Assembly (NCBI RefSeq): GCF_013002715.1
Contig: NZ_JABENB010000001.1
Location: 2,460,018-2,524,017 of the forward strand
From: Flexivirga aerilata
GTDB taxonomy: Bacteria > Actinomycetota > Actinomycetes > Actinomycetales > Dermatophilaceae
Direction: 5' to 3'
DNA length: 64,000 nucleotides
Position numbers and translations under genes: made by a program. Position 1 is the first letter of the stretch; the number at the start of each line of letters is the position of its first letter. The notes below the pieces were generated by a model. It ran no database searches. It saw only the letters and a program-made list of their open reading frames with translations, and had not been told where the DNA came from. Below, piece by piece: positions 27,602 to 36,801 of the stretch.

Positions 27602-28585
27602 CTAGAACACCTCGAATCGCTCCGCGTAGCACGAACCGCACAGCTGCGAGTCCCCGCCATCCGTTGCATCACCGCAGATGAGGCAGTTGATGATGTCTTG
27701 CTCAGCGGCAGTCATGCTGCATGCGAAGCACAACCAGTGGGGCTCGGCATACGGATCATGTGGGTCGCCGGTGTTCGCTTCGTTGTCCTTCACGGGGTGG
27801 ACGCCCGCGAGTAGGGCCGGGGTCTCGCACGCGGTGCAGGTTTCTACCGGTCCGGCAGCTCCCGGGTAGCCTAGATACTCCTCGGCGACTTCCTCACCAG
27901 GACCGGCCCGGTAGCAGTAGAGGCATTCGGGGGCAGCGCCATCGCGAGGGGCCAGGGTGTTGTGGGTGCAGTAGGGGCACTGATAAAGCCGTTCCTCGGC
28001 ATCGAGTAGCTCCTTGATGTCGTCCAACCGCTGCTTAGCTAACACTTCGATCGCAGTCAGCTCGGCCGATATTTCCTGCTTCACTTCCTCGATCTTGGCC
28101 GCCTCCGCGTCCGGCGCGTCGGGCGCGAAGTGGTGGTCGAGGAACCACAGCGCGAAGCTGAGCCCTGTCCCGAGCTTGTCCAGCATGGTTGTTGCCGCAC
28201 CTGCACCGGTAGGCGGCGCAAAGTGGACCACCTGGTTGCGCAGAGTCATCAACGTCGTCATCTGGGTAGCTCGTGATGTTGGTATGTCCAGGCCGACCAC
28301 ATCGCGCAGCCGGTCAAGCCCTTCGCCTGGCGTGACGGTTTTTGCCGCACCGGCAAGGAACTTCGCCTTCGTCGTGCCCTTGCCGATTGGCTGGATGACC
28401 AGCGTCCAATGCTCCCGGATTAGACGGGCCTTGATCAGGGTCTCGACTGCAACTGCGAGGTCTAGCACGGCATACTTGTGATGCGCACGATTGGCGTTTG
28501 CCTCTGTGACGGCACGCTGTAAGAAGTCCAGCGCGTTGTCCGCTATCGCCCAGCTGTCGGTGACAGAAGCCGTCGTAGTTGCCAT
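27602..28585 (-). CDS. HEPN-motif protein with C-terminal zinc ribbons
   Basis: 327 residues in two parts. Residues 1-170 are helical and contain RNQVVH, matching the R-x4-H motif of HEPN ribonuclease domains, at the end of a helix following VGLDIPTSRATQMTTLMTL. The C-terminal 130 residues contain six CxxC pairs (CPYC, CLYC, CTAC, CFAC, CLIC, CGSC), enough for three zinc ribbons. HEPN proteins often cleave RNA in anti-phage or toxin systems; zinc ribbons could bring nucleic acid binding. Neither activity is demonstrated, and many HEPN folds lack catalysis. No antitoxin-like partner is adjacent. Confidence 0.65.
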   Translation of the reverse strand: MATTTASVTDSWAIADNALDFLQRAVTEANANRAHHKYAVLDLAVAVETLIKARLIREHWTLVIQPIGKGTTKAKFLAGAAKTVTPGEGLDRLRDVVGLDIPTSRATQMTTLMTLRNQVVHFAPPTGAGAATTMLDKLGTGLSFALWFLDHHFAPDAPDAEAAKIEEVKQEISAELTAIEVLAKQRLDDIKELLDAEERLYQCPYCTHNTLAPRDGAAPECLYCYRAGPGEEVAEEYLGYPGAAGPVETCTACETPALLAGVHPVKDNEANTGDPHDPYAEPHWLCFACSMTAAEQDIINCLICGDATDGGDSQLCGSCYAERFEVF

Positions 28586-28905
28586 GGTCGTCTCACTCCG
28601 CTGGTCCGCTCGATCTGCTGTGTTCGGCCTCGCCCGTAAGGGCGCCGCACAATAGCGTGAAAGAGATGATCGTAATGGCGATGAAGACGTACCAGGGGCG
28701 CGCTATCCGGAGCGATGAAGCGGGCTGCCGATACCAACAGCTGTCCGGTGTGGATCGGCGCCATCCGAGGTGCGCCTTACGTGCAGTTGGTCTTCGCGTG
28801 CAATGGCCGAAACCCCGGCCATTGACTGTCGATGAGGCGTTGTCTATAGCGGCGACGAGTTGACGGACGGCGGGTATAACTGGGCGGATCCGGGGTCGCG
28901 ATCGT
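28586..28905. other. intergenic, no gene seen
   Basis: 320 bp between the HEPN-type gene and the recombinase gene. Short plus- and minus-strand frames have no recognisable similarity or good ribosome sites. The attachment site of the element could lie here or upstream of the recombinase, but no repeat supports this. Confidence 0.4.
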
Positions 28906-29817
28906 TCAGACGCCGGCGACGTATGCAGTGAGGAAGTGGACGCCGTGGCGGTCGAGGTTGCCACGGGCTCGGTCGTAGTGCTCGGTGGTACGTGGGTCGG
29001 CGTGCCGAGCGAGGATTTGCGCGTCACGTAACGGGACTCCGGCATCGAGGGCGTTGGTGATCGCGGCGTGGCGCAGCGAGTGCGGGCTGATGTGTCGCGG
29101 GATCGCGGCGGCATGAGCGATGCGGGTGACCATCCGGTAGACGTCTCGGCGGTCGACCCGTTTGCCGGAGAGTGGTCGCAGGATGAGGGGTCCGCTGGTG
29201 CGCTGACCACGGCATGCTTCCAGGACTCGGAGGACGGGGATGGTCAGGGGCATGGTGGCGGGCTTGTTGCCCTTGCCGACCAGGTGCAGCACCCGGTACC
29301 CGCGGAGGGTGTCGGTGTAGTCCTCGATGCGGACGGCGGCGGCTTCGGAGGCGCGTAACGCGTTGATACCGAGCAGATACGCGAGGGCGCCGTGGTGGAC
29401 GGTGATGGTTTGGGCGACCTGTAGGAACCGGATTAGTTCGAGCCGGTCGAGTCCTTGGGTGCGGGTTTCGTCGCGGTGGATTTTGGGCAGTCGGGCGTAC
29501 ACGGCGGGGTCGGAACTGATGAGGCCGTCGATATGTGCGAAGCGGAAATATCCGCGTACGGCGTGCATCATGGTGTTGATCGAGGAGTCCATCAGCCCGC
29601 GTTCGCCGAGGCTACGGACGTAGAGCTCGACGTGGGCTCGTTGGATGCCGGTCAATGGTTCCAGGCTGTTGGCTTCGCACCAGGTGAACCATTCCCGTAG
29701 CTGGAAGTCGTAGAGCGTGTGCGTTCGTCCGGAGTAGCGGGCGAGGAAGGAGACTGCCGCCAATTGGGCGGTCGACATCGTCGCCGGCTGAAACGGCGAC
29801 ATGGTCGTGGTGGACAT
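28906..29817 (-). CDS. tyrosine recombinase/integrase (XerC/D-like)
   Basis: 303 residues. An N-terminal SAM-like core-binding domain (TLYDFQLREWFTWCEANSL onward) is followed by the catalytic domain. The conserved set is visible: Arg in INALRASEAAAV, Lys in LVGKGNKPA, HSLRH, the H/W position in ARHADPRTTEHY and the nucleophilic Tyr in EHYDRA. It would integrate or excise the island, or resolve another element. ATG 29817 is used because the longer frame lacks family similarity. It stands 5 kb from the tRNA-Val gene, not next to it, and no excisionase lies beside it; an excisionase-like gene is at 36607. Confidence 0.88.
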   Translation of the reverse strand: MSTTTMSPFQPATMSTAQLAAVSFLARYSGRTHTLYDFQLREWFTWCEANSLEPLTGIQRAHVELYVRSLGERGLMDSSINTMMHAVRGYFRFAHIDGLISSDPAVYARLPKIHRDETRTQGLDRLELIRFLQVAQTITVHHGALAYLLGINALRASEAAAVRIEDYTDTLRGYRVLHLVGKGNKPATMPLTIPVLRVLEACRGQRTSGPLILRPLSGKRVDRRDVYRMVTRIAHAAAIPRHISPHSLRHAAITNALDAGVPLRDAQILARHADPRTTEHYDRARGNLDRHGVHFLTAYVAGV

Positions 29818-30300
29818 GGGACACCTCGCGGCGACCAGGGACTCATCCGGTGGCGCGTGCCGCCAACGCGGGGCCGGACACTCGGACACCAACGACGCTA
29901 CGTTCCCCAGACCCCGAGGCACCACACAAACCTGGCGGCGGAGTGACGCCGACTTCTCGACTTATCGCGCTCGCGCCGGTGAACGGTGCAGGACGGATTC
30001 GGAGTGAGATCGCTACCGCAAACGGGTGCGGGATATCCGGAGCGGGGCAGTCCGGCTCGCGGGCGGTCGCGGAGCGATGCGGTGGATCTCGGAATCGGTG
30101 GGGCTGGATCGACATCAGCCCGTTCTGGCCCGAACCCTGCTCATTCGCGGATAGAGTGGAGCGGTCGTTGGCTCAGGACTGCCAGTGTCGGAGGGTTCAA
30201 CCCCCTCCTATTTGCAGTGGGTGTGCTCTCCGTCCTGGTCCTCGCGCTTGTCCGCCTTCTCAGCGAGCGTCGTTTTCGGCGCTCAAGGAAGGAGCCGCCG
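29818..30300. other. intergenic upstream of the recombinase, no gene recognised
   Basis: 483 bp. A GGAGG-TTCAA-CC-CCTCC hairpin around 30190-30210 looks like an isolated tRNA T-arm, but no acceptor or anticodon arms are found around it. Otherwise no gene is seen. Confidence 0.4.
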
Positions 30301-30432
30301 ATGGGCAGTCAGAAGCACAAGAAGTCGAAGCGCATTACCAACAACCCTAAAGAACGTCACTACGTACAGTTTGTACTTGAGACCATCTGGGCGGGCTACG
30401 CGGGAGCAGCGGTCGGATGCTGGCATCCCTGA
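30301..30432 (+). CDS. possible small basic protein
   Basis: A 43-codon frame (MGSQKHKKSKRITNNPKERH then a short hydrophobic end) with a near-perfect AAGGAGC ribosome site 7 bp before the ATG. No family is recognised. The strong site is the main argument for translation. The third copy of the 15-bp motif follows at 30472. Confidence 0.3.
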   Translation: MGSQKHKKSKRITNNPKERHYVQFVLETIWAGYAGAAVGCWHP

Positions 30433-30656
30433 GCCAACGACACGGCATCCGATGTCTCTGCCTTCGCCCTTGCGGCGGTAGGACGCACTGATCGCGGCCG
30501 ATCCCCGAAGTCGCACGTTATGCGGCAGGCGGTCTATGGAGGGCTCGCGTTGCGTTGTCCGGGGCTCGGTCAGAGGCTGGGTGACCGCATTCGCGGCGTC
30601 GGACCGCGATTAGGACGCGACCGAAGGCGTGGCACGTCACTGCGGCAGTCCGTGCG

Positions 30657-32909
30657 CTACTTCTTCATCTGCGACGGTGCGGTCCGGTCGCCGGGCACCT
30701 CGAGCATCACGATGTGGCTCTCCGCGGCATCGAGGGTCACCTCGAAAGCCGCGTGCGTGACGAGGTCGCGCAGGTTGGGGTGGGGCGAAGTGGCCTTGGG
30801 CGCCTTTGAACGGAGCACGACGAGGAATCCGATGCGAACGTCGGCGGCTCCGTAGGTCACGGCCTGCTTAATGTAGTCGACCTTGCCCTCGACAGGGGTC
30901 TGGGTCGCGGTCTCCTTGAGCTCGATGTAGAGGTGGAACCCGGGGAAGGTGACCATCAGGTCGACACGACCACCGCCGACCTGCTGAACCTCGACGTTGG
31001 TGGCGCTCGAGAGCTCACCGCGCATCAGCCAGTCGTAAAGGTCCTTGTGCAGGTCGGCCTCGTCCGCGTCGGGCTTGAACAGGTACTCGCACCATGACGG
31101 CTGCGCGCCCTGTCGGGTCGCGACGAACCGAATCAGCTGATCGAGAACCAGGGTGACCGCGTCTGCGACGTCACCAGTGAAGTCGGCGCTCGCGGCCAGT
31201 TTCTCCAGCATTTCCCTGCGGACGGCGGTCACGACGAGGTCTGGTTCGAGCAGGGTGGATGCTCTCCGGTCAGCGAGAGCGGCGGCGAGCTGGTCGAGCT
31301 TCGCCTGATCGAGAGCGTCCAGGCTCGTGTTCGCGTCGAGGCCGACCATCTCGGCGAGCAGGGGCGGGACGTGTCGCTCCTGCTCAGGCGGTTTTCCCGG
31401 CGGCTCCGCAACTGCGGCTTCGGCACTAGTCTTGGCCGCTGTGAGCACCGTGTCAGCGGTGGCGAGTCGGTCGCTGAGGTCGGCGAGTTCCTGGGCGAGG
31501 CGGTCCGTGGCATCCGCGTCGTCTTCGGGTCCGAAGTCGCCAAGTTCGATGCGCGCATCGAGGGCGGCGACGCGACGGCGCATGGACTCTGTGTGGTCGA
31601 CGAGGTTGCGCAGGAGACCGCTGCGGGCAGCGAAGCCCTTCGAGATGGCCGGTCGGATGATGCGGACGACGTTGTCGACGCCGCGACCGGGCGCGATCAC
31701 ATCGAAGGCGTTCGACGTCGTGTAGATCGTGAAGATGTCGTCGATGACCGTCGCTGCATCGTAGATGCTGTCGCGGCCGAGGTGCTCGCGCAGGTAGCCG
31801 AGGTCGGCCGCGAACCGGTCCCACGCTTGGAGCACGGCGACCTTGCGGTCGCCGCTCCAGTGGCTGAGGCCGTGGGTGTCGACAAGCAGCTCACGTGCGC
31901 GAGCGGCCACGTCGCTGACGCTGTGGAGGGTTATCGCCCATGCCTCGGCATCCTGCGGGCCGGTGTCGGTGCTGAGCGACGACAGCAGGTTGCGCAGTAG
32001 CTCGAGTGCGGACTGCAGGAGCACGGCATCGGGTCGGTCGCCCTGGGCGATGACGAACGTCAGCGACGCCAGCGCGTCGTCGAGACGCGCAACGAGTTCG
32101 GTCCCGGACTCGGTACGGACGGCGCGGGCGACGTCGGTGTGGGCCTTGGCCCAGGCGGCGTCGCCCGCGATCTCGCGTCGCAGTTGCTCGTCCGCGGCGG
32201 CGAGGACTCGGGCCTCTTCCTTCGATGCTGGAGCCGCACGCGTCGCGGAGGTGACGCCCGTGAGGACGTCGAGCACGTCGGCGACGTCGTCGATTCCCCC
32301 GGCGGCGTCCCAGTGGTCGTAGGCAACTTCGACAGTTCGCGCGACAGCGCGGGCGTAGCGCAACGGCTGAGGCTCGTTCACCTTCGCTAAGGTCGCGAGG
32401 ATCTCGTGGCGGGTGCCGTGTCCGAGCAGCGCCAGGCGAGTCGCTGACTCCAGAGCCACCGCATGACGCAGCACCTCGGCCTCAGTAGGCGTCGTGGTGC
32501 CGGAACGCGGTGGGCTGGCGAGCGCCACGCAGGCGGCCGCGACCTGGCCGCCGACCACGTCGGCGAGATCAGCGTCCGAGCAGATGCTGCCCAACGTGTC
32601 TTCGAACAGGCCCGGGTCGGTCGTGGCCGTGATCGCGTCGGCAAGCGCGGCGGCCGCCGGCCGGAGCGCGGCAACGATTGCCCCGGCGTCGTTTCCGGCA
32701 TTGGTTTCGCCAGCGTGGGCCTTGGCGATGCCACGGGCCAGGAGCCTCAGCGTCGGCCTCAGGAGCGGCTCGTTGACCAGCGTGGGAGCGAGCACCTCGA
32801 CGGCGTCCCAACCGCCGAGGATGTCGACGAGGTCGGATCTGGGCTCCGCCCCGGTGAGGTGTCTGAGCAAGGTTCCGGCGATGGTCGCGGGGTCCAGCTC
32901 GCCTGCCAC
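30657..32909 (-). CDS. large effector-like protein with C-terminal PD-(D/E)XK-type nuclease domain
   Basis: 750 residues. Most of it is alpha-helical with no recognised domain; it includes a predicted coiled coil around residues 480-540. The last 150 residues look like a restriction-endonuclease fold: KDLYDWL, then GGGRVDLMVTFPGFHLYIEL followed by K, placing D, E and K in the PD-(D/E)XK order, then a helix DYIKQAVTYG and the strand GFLVVLRS. GTG 32909 follows a GGAGGAAG site. It is the last gene of a three-gene minus-strand unit with the Rad50-like ATPase and a middle-component-like protein, and would be the DNA-cutting effector. Confidence 0.7.
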   Translation of the reverse strand: MAGELDPATIAGTLLRHLTGAEPRSDLVDILGGWDAVEVLAPTLVNEPLLRPTLRLLARGIAKAHAGETNAGNDAGAIVAALRPAAAALADAITATTDPGLFEDTLGSICSDADLADVVGGQVAAACVALASPPRSGTTTPTEAEVLRHAVALESATRLALLGHGTRHEILATLAKVNEPQPLRYARAVARTVEVAYDHWDAAGGIDDVADVLDVLTGVTSATRAAPASKEEARVLAAADEQLRREIAGDAAWAKAHTDVARAVRTESGTELVARLDDALASLTFVIAQGDRPDAVLLQSALELLRNLLSSLSTDTGPQDAEAWAITLHSVSDVAARARELLVDTHGLSHWSGDRKVAVLQAWDRFAADLGYLREHLGRDSIYDAATVIDDIFTIYTTSNAFDVIAPGRGVDNVVRIIRPAISKGFAARSGLLRNLVDHTESMRRRVAALDARIELGDFGPEDDADATDRLAQELADLSDRLATADTVLTAAKTSAEAAVAEPPGKPPEQERHVPPLLAEMVGLDANTSLDALDQAKLDQLAAALADRRASTLLEPDLVVTAVRREMLEKLAASADFTGDVADAVTLVLDQLIRFVATRQGAQPSWCEYLFKPDADEADLHKDLYDWLMRGELSSATNVEVQQVGGGRVDLMVTFPGFHLYIELKETATQTPVEGKVDYIKQAVTYGAADVRIGFLVVLRSKAPKATSPHPNLRDLVTHAAFEVTLDAAESHIVMLEVPGDRTAPSQMKK

Positions 32910-33057
32910 GGTCTTCCTCCCATCGCGTCGTGCATGTTCGGCCCTACGGTGCCTGGTGCCACGGATGACGCAGTGATCCGGCGAGCATGTCACCTCTCGG
33001 ATGTAGCCGCTGCCCGACCCGGCGCCCCTCGGCTGACGGCTGTCGGGCGGGCCATGA

Positions 33058-35091
33058 TCACCACACGTAGTCGTCGCCGGTCGCGACGAGAAGGTGGTCG
33101 GCGTCGAGGACGTCGCTGAGCGTCGCAGCGTGCGTAGTCGCGACGACGATCTGAAGCTCGGTCTCCGCAGCGACCTCGATCATCGCCTCGAGCATAGTTC
33201 GCAGCACCGACTCCGGTATTTCCTCGGCGGCGGGTGAGTCGACGAACAGCAGCCCGGGATGGCGACCGACGTTATCTCGGAATCCGACCTGGATGAGGGC
33301 GATTGCGGTGGACAACTTGATCCGGAGCTTCTCACCGTGGGTCAGGGCGCTGTAGGTCGCCTTTACGCCGCCCTTGACGATGTCCATGTTGCCGTTGCCC
33401 TTGATGCTTACCGACTCCAGGGTGGAGACCCCAAACCTGCGGGCGAGGTCGGCGATCGCCTCGGACACCTTAAGCAGCATCGGGTCCTGGTCGCGCTTGA
33501 CCCATCCCTTGACGACTTCCGAGGCCGTGTCGAGCACCAAGATTTTCTCGTCGCGCTCCGACGTCTCCGCGTCAGGTTCGTCGGGACCCTCGGGTTCGAC
33601 CTGGCGTTCGAGACCTTCGAGAGCGTCCAGGGTCGCCTGGGCAGCGATGAGTTCCTGGGTGGCCGCGGTGCGTGCGCGGGCTCGATCGAGGCTCGCGCGG
33701 GCGGTGTTCGCCTCCGCCTCAGCGTTCACGCGTGCACTCTCGGCTGCCTGGTAATCCTCGCGGAGCTTCGAGACTGCCGCGTCGGCCTCTGTGACGGCTT
33801 CGGTGAGGGCGGGGAGCGGATCCTGGGGGTCCTCGACCTCATCGTCCAGGTCGTCGCCGGCAGGCTCGTGCTCGTGCGGCGTAGGCGCGTTGCTGGCGAC
33901 GGCCACGTCGAGATGCAAGGTGTTGTGGCACAGCGAGCAGTTGTGGTCGGTGACCTCTGCTTCATAGGCCTCAACGGTGACCGCGCTGGCACATCGTGGG
34001 CACGCGGTCGGCTTCATTCCGTTGAACAGCGCCTGCGCGACCGCTGTCTCCTCGACCGCGCGCTTGCGGTGCTGCTCGGCGCGCAGCTGAGACCTGGCCT
34101 GCGTGAACGCCGCGCCGGCCGCCATCAGCTGCAGCTCAAGCTCGCGCGCTTCACGAGCGCGTTCGGAAGCACGGGCAGCGAGGTTGTAGACCGCGTCGAC
34201 GTCCGGCTCGTCCGCGTCGAACAGCGTGAGCGCGTCCAAAGCGCGCGCGACCCGGTCCTCGGCATCGCCGAGAGCGCTGCTCGGCACCCGGGTGCTGGTC
34301 GTGCGGACCCGCTGCTCATGTTCGCCGCGTTCGAACAACAGCACATTCAGGGCCCTGGTGATCTGGGCGTCCATCGAGGCCCAGCTCGTGCCGACGAACA
34401 TCTGCAGGATCTTGGTCTTCAGGTGGATGTCCGGGCCGAGGATCGGGTCGAGCTGGTCGGCTCGCACCGTCAGTGAGCTCGCGTACGTCGGCCATGTGTG
34501 CGTGTGCGAGATCCCGTCCTTGGAGAACGTTGGGATTGGGTCGAGCCGTAGCCGGCCCAGCATCACTGACCCCACGAGCGACTCGAACTCATTGCCGTCG
34601 GAGAAGTTGCCGATCTGGGTGCGCCGTCCGCCGGACTCGACCTCGATCGATCCGGTGGGCACGCCGTCGGCGACGTCGAACTCGACGAACAGGGGCACAC
34701 CGTCGACCAGCAGCTCAGCCGACACGTGGTCGATCCACGACTCGACGTCGGCCTGCAGGTGGCTGCGCCCGGTCAAAGCCCATGTCGCGAAGTGCACTAC
34801 GGAGGACTTGCCGCGCAGGTTCCGCTCGCTGCCGACTCCGTTGACGCCGTCGAGCGGGGTCCAGTTCAAGTCGATCGGGGCGGTCACATCGGTAGCGTCT
34901 TCACCCTCGCCTTGCTGAAACTCACGAGTGCCGGAGACGTGAACTCGCCTGATCCGCAGCTGTGCCGGAACACCGGCTGAGGCGGTCGATGAGACCGCGG
35001 CGTCGGTCAGGATCGTTTCGACGCGGTCCTTCGCGATCACCTTCTTGTGGCGCTCGAGGACCTCGACGACAGCGTCACCGAGCGTGCTCAT
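33058..35091 (-). CDS. Rad50/SMC-like ABC ATPase with zinc hook
   Basis: 677 residues. Walker A is NLRGKSSV (about residues 91-98), preceded by GVNGVGSER; a coiled coil follows from 290, interrupted by a zinc hook with CPRC (364-367) and CSLC (385-388); the coil returns at 430-500. The signature-type segment LTHGEKLR (584-591) and Walker B GLLFVDSPAAEE (613-624) close the ATPase, with a switch histidine in ATTHA. The Asp-Ser of Walker B, where Rad50 has Asp-Glu, is notable. The long insertion after the hook is acidic. Its ATG overlaps the middle gene stop by four bases. It is likely the DNA-sensing motor of an anti-invader system. Confidence 0.8.
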   Translation of the reverse strand: MSTLGDAVVEVLERHKKVIAKDRVETILTDAAVSSTASAGVPAQLRIRRVHVSGTREFQQGEGEDATDVTAPIDLNWTPLDGVNGVGSERNLRGKSSVVHFATWALTGRSHLQADVESWIDHVSAELLVDGVPLFVEFDVADGVPTGSIEVESGGRRTQIGNFSDGNEFESLVGSVMLGRLRLDPIPTFSKDGISHTHTWPTYASSLTVRADQLDPILGPDIHLKTKILQMFVGTSWASMDAQITRALNVLLFERGEHEQRVRTTSTRVPSSALGDAEDRVARALDALTLFDADEPDVDAVYNLAARASERAREARELELQLMAAGAAFTQARSQLRAEQHRKRAVEETAVAQALFNGMKPTACPRCASAVTVEAYEAEVTDHNCSLCHNTLHLDVAVASNAPTPHEHEPAGDDLDDEVEDPQDPLPALTEAVTEADAAVSKLREDYQAAESARVNAEAEANTARASLDRARARTAATQELIAAQATLDALEGLERQVEPEGPDEPDAETSERDEKILVLDTASEVVKGWVKRDQDPMLLKVSEAIADLARRFGVSTLESVSIKGNGNMDIVKGGVKATYSALTHGEKLRIKLSTAIALIQVGFRDNVGRHPGLLFVDSPAAEEIPESVLRTMLEAMIEVAAETELQIVVATTHAATLSDVLDADHLLVATGDDYVW

Positions 35092-35807
35092 GTGTCTCCT
35101 TCCGCGGGTGACGTCGAGGCGTCCGTCCCGCCTTCGTTCGCCTGGGCTGCCTGGGCGATCTCCAATCGTGCTGCGACGCCGGCGTGGATCGGCGCGATCT
35201 TCGTGCCGAGCTTCGTCGAGGCGTACTCGGCCTGCTGGTACTGCCGCTTTTTGAGCGTGGAGCCGTTGTCGTTACCGGCGACGAGCTTCACCAGCTCGGC
35301 CTGGCCGATGTACCACGACAGCAGCGGGTCCTTCTTCAGCTCCTCCACCGCTCCTCGACCAGCCTCGGTGAGGAAGAACTGGCTGCGCGCGGTGCTCTTG
35401 GCGCTGCCGACACGGCGCACCACGGCGAGCCCGTAGGCGCTCAGCACCGAGAACGCGTCGTCGATCACTTCGTATGCACCATGGAACCAGCGCGGCATCG
35501 GATACCAGTGCAGGTCCGGCTCTTGGCCCTCCAGGAGGTCCTCGACGACCTGGAGATAGGAAGCGCCGAGCTCGCCGTTCTCGACCTTCGTCATCAGCTC
35601 GCCGGCCAGGTAGTCCGGGTTGCGCAACCAGAAGTCGAGCGCCTGCAGCTGCATCTCCGCGCGCAGCACCGCGACGGTGCCGGACGGATCGGCCGGCACC
35701 GTCGGCAGGCCACAGCGATCGAGCAGGACCAAGAGCCGCACAGCTTGCTGCAGCACGGTCGGCTCGTCGCGGCCCTGTGGATCGGCGGCCGTCAACGGCA
35801 CCGACAT
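35088..35807 (-). CDS. middle-component-like winged-helix protein of an ABC-three-component system
   Basis: 239 residues, first gene of the three-gene unit. An N-terminal helical part (TVLQQAVRLLVLLDRCGLP) leads to MQLQALDFWLRNPDYLAGEL, a pattern I associate with middle-component proteins of ABC-3C systems. YPMPRWFHGAYEVIDDAFSVL and SQFFLTEAGRGAVEEL then form a winged-helix-like region, and a final helical segment with LVKLVAGNDNG follows. In such systems this protein bridges ATPase and effector (family-level proposal). ATG 35807 is preceded by a G-rich site. Assignment by eye, so the exact family is unsure. Confidence 0.6.
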   Translation of the reverse strand: MSVPLTAADPQGRDEPTVLQQAVRLLVLLDRCGLPTVPADPSGTVAVLRAEMQLQALDFWLRNPDYLAGELMTKVENGELGASYLQVVEDLLEGQEPDLHWYPMPRWFHGAYEVIDDAFSVLSAYGLAVVRRVGSAKSTARSQFFLTEAGRGAVEELKKDPLLSWYIGQAELVKLVAGNDNGSTLKKRQYQQAEYASTKLGTKIAPIHAGVAARLEIAQAAQANEGGTDASTSPAEGDT

Positions 35808-36606
35808 CGAACACCCCCCGGACACCTGAACACCCTGTGGTCCCGTCACACTACCGGCGCATGGCAGCGTCTGCAGGCCGAACAGCTCTGCAGACAAGTC
35901 CGGCAATCCGCGTTCCTGATCGTGACGGCGACTGGGACCGGGTGACAGAGCGGACCGCACCGCTCGACCTCCCCAACGACTGGCGGCACGACCAGGCGCC
36001 GACGAACGGACTCGTCGGCTAGGGGACGCGTTGATGACCCCGTGGATCGAGGCCGGGCTGGGTGTCGCGCGAGGCAGCACTCTCCATCAACGCGCTGAAT
36101 GCCAGGCTCAACGCGATGAGCGGCAAGACAACGTCACCCTATTGGACGCGAGAGGCGCTCGCCCATCACGAGGCGAGGCGCTGCGTCCGAACCCTGGCGG
36201 TCGCGGTGTTGATCAAGTTCAACTGGCGTCCGGCTTTCGGCAGATCCGCGCGCCCTCTGAGCCGGACACGGTGCGTCTATCTGGGCGGTAGGCAGCAACT
36301 TTCGGACGATGGTGGTCGTCCTTAGGAGTCACAGCCATGCCGAACCACTGACCAGGTCTTGACCAGGTCTGCGGAACGTTGTTGCACGGTTCGTTCAGAT
36401 CTCGGACCGTAGTCGGCGACGAACCGTTCGTGTCATTTCTGCAGTGGAGGACAGCGCACGTCATCCCGGCCGCGATCTGCCGGACGATCGAACTGAGGCT
36501 ACGGGGACGGGCCGGCAGTCTGTCCACCAAGATGTCGACTCGATCGTCGACGAGGACCACGGCAACGCGACCATCAGGTTGTCTTGTGCGCGAGTCATAT
36601 GAGGTG
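35808..36606. other. gene-poor region with short unconvincing frames
   Basis: About 800 bp between the three-gene unit and the excisionase-like gene. A minus-strand frame (36219-36656) with the segment RVAVVLVDDRVDILVDRLP could be coding but overlaps the excisionase-like gene and has no recognisable family. The promoter of the three-gene unit should lie near 35810-35900. Confidence 0.4.
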
Positions 36607-36801
36607 TTACGCCGTTGGAATGAGGACCATGAGCCGATCGACGTCGGCAGGGTCAACGCGAAGTGCGCGAGGTCCGCTGCGGTAGGCGGGCAGTTGGCCG
36701 GCGGCGATTCTGCGACGCAGGGTTCGGATGCTCAGGCCGGTCCGCTCAGCCGCGTCGGACAGCGTCTCGAACTGGCGGCGGGGTGTTGTGGGGGTAGGCA
36801 T
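36607..36801 (-). CDS. excisionase-like helix-turn-helix protein
   Basis: 64 residues with the MerR/Xis-type winged helix: FETLSDAAERTGLSIRTLRR is the helix-turn-helix, and IAAGQLPAYRSGPRALRV the wing, ending DPADVDRLM. These small proteins bind attachment sites as recombination directionality factors or act as transcription factors. Starts from ATG 36801 with AGGAG upstream on the minus strand. It is 7 kb from the tyrosine recombinase, so a direct partnership is uncertain. Confidence 0.7.
   Translation of the reverse strand: MPTPTTPRRQFETLSDAAERTGLSIRTLRRRIAAGQLPAYRSGPRALRVDPADVDRLMVLIPTA

Noticed and set aside
28579..28863. 94-codon frame upstream of the recombinase
   Set aside because: No ribosome site at its start, poor codon character and no recognisable protein features.
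30185..30215. T-arm-like hairpin ggagggttcaaccccctcc as part of a tRNA or tmRNA
   Set aside because: No matching acceptor, D or anticodon arms surround it, and the bases following it do not pair with any nearby 5' segment.
36219..36656. 145-codon minus-strand frame
   Set aside because: It overlaps the better-supported excisionase-like gene, has no family resemblance over most of its length and lacks a clear ribosome site.
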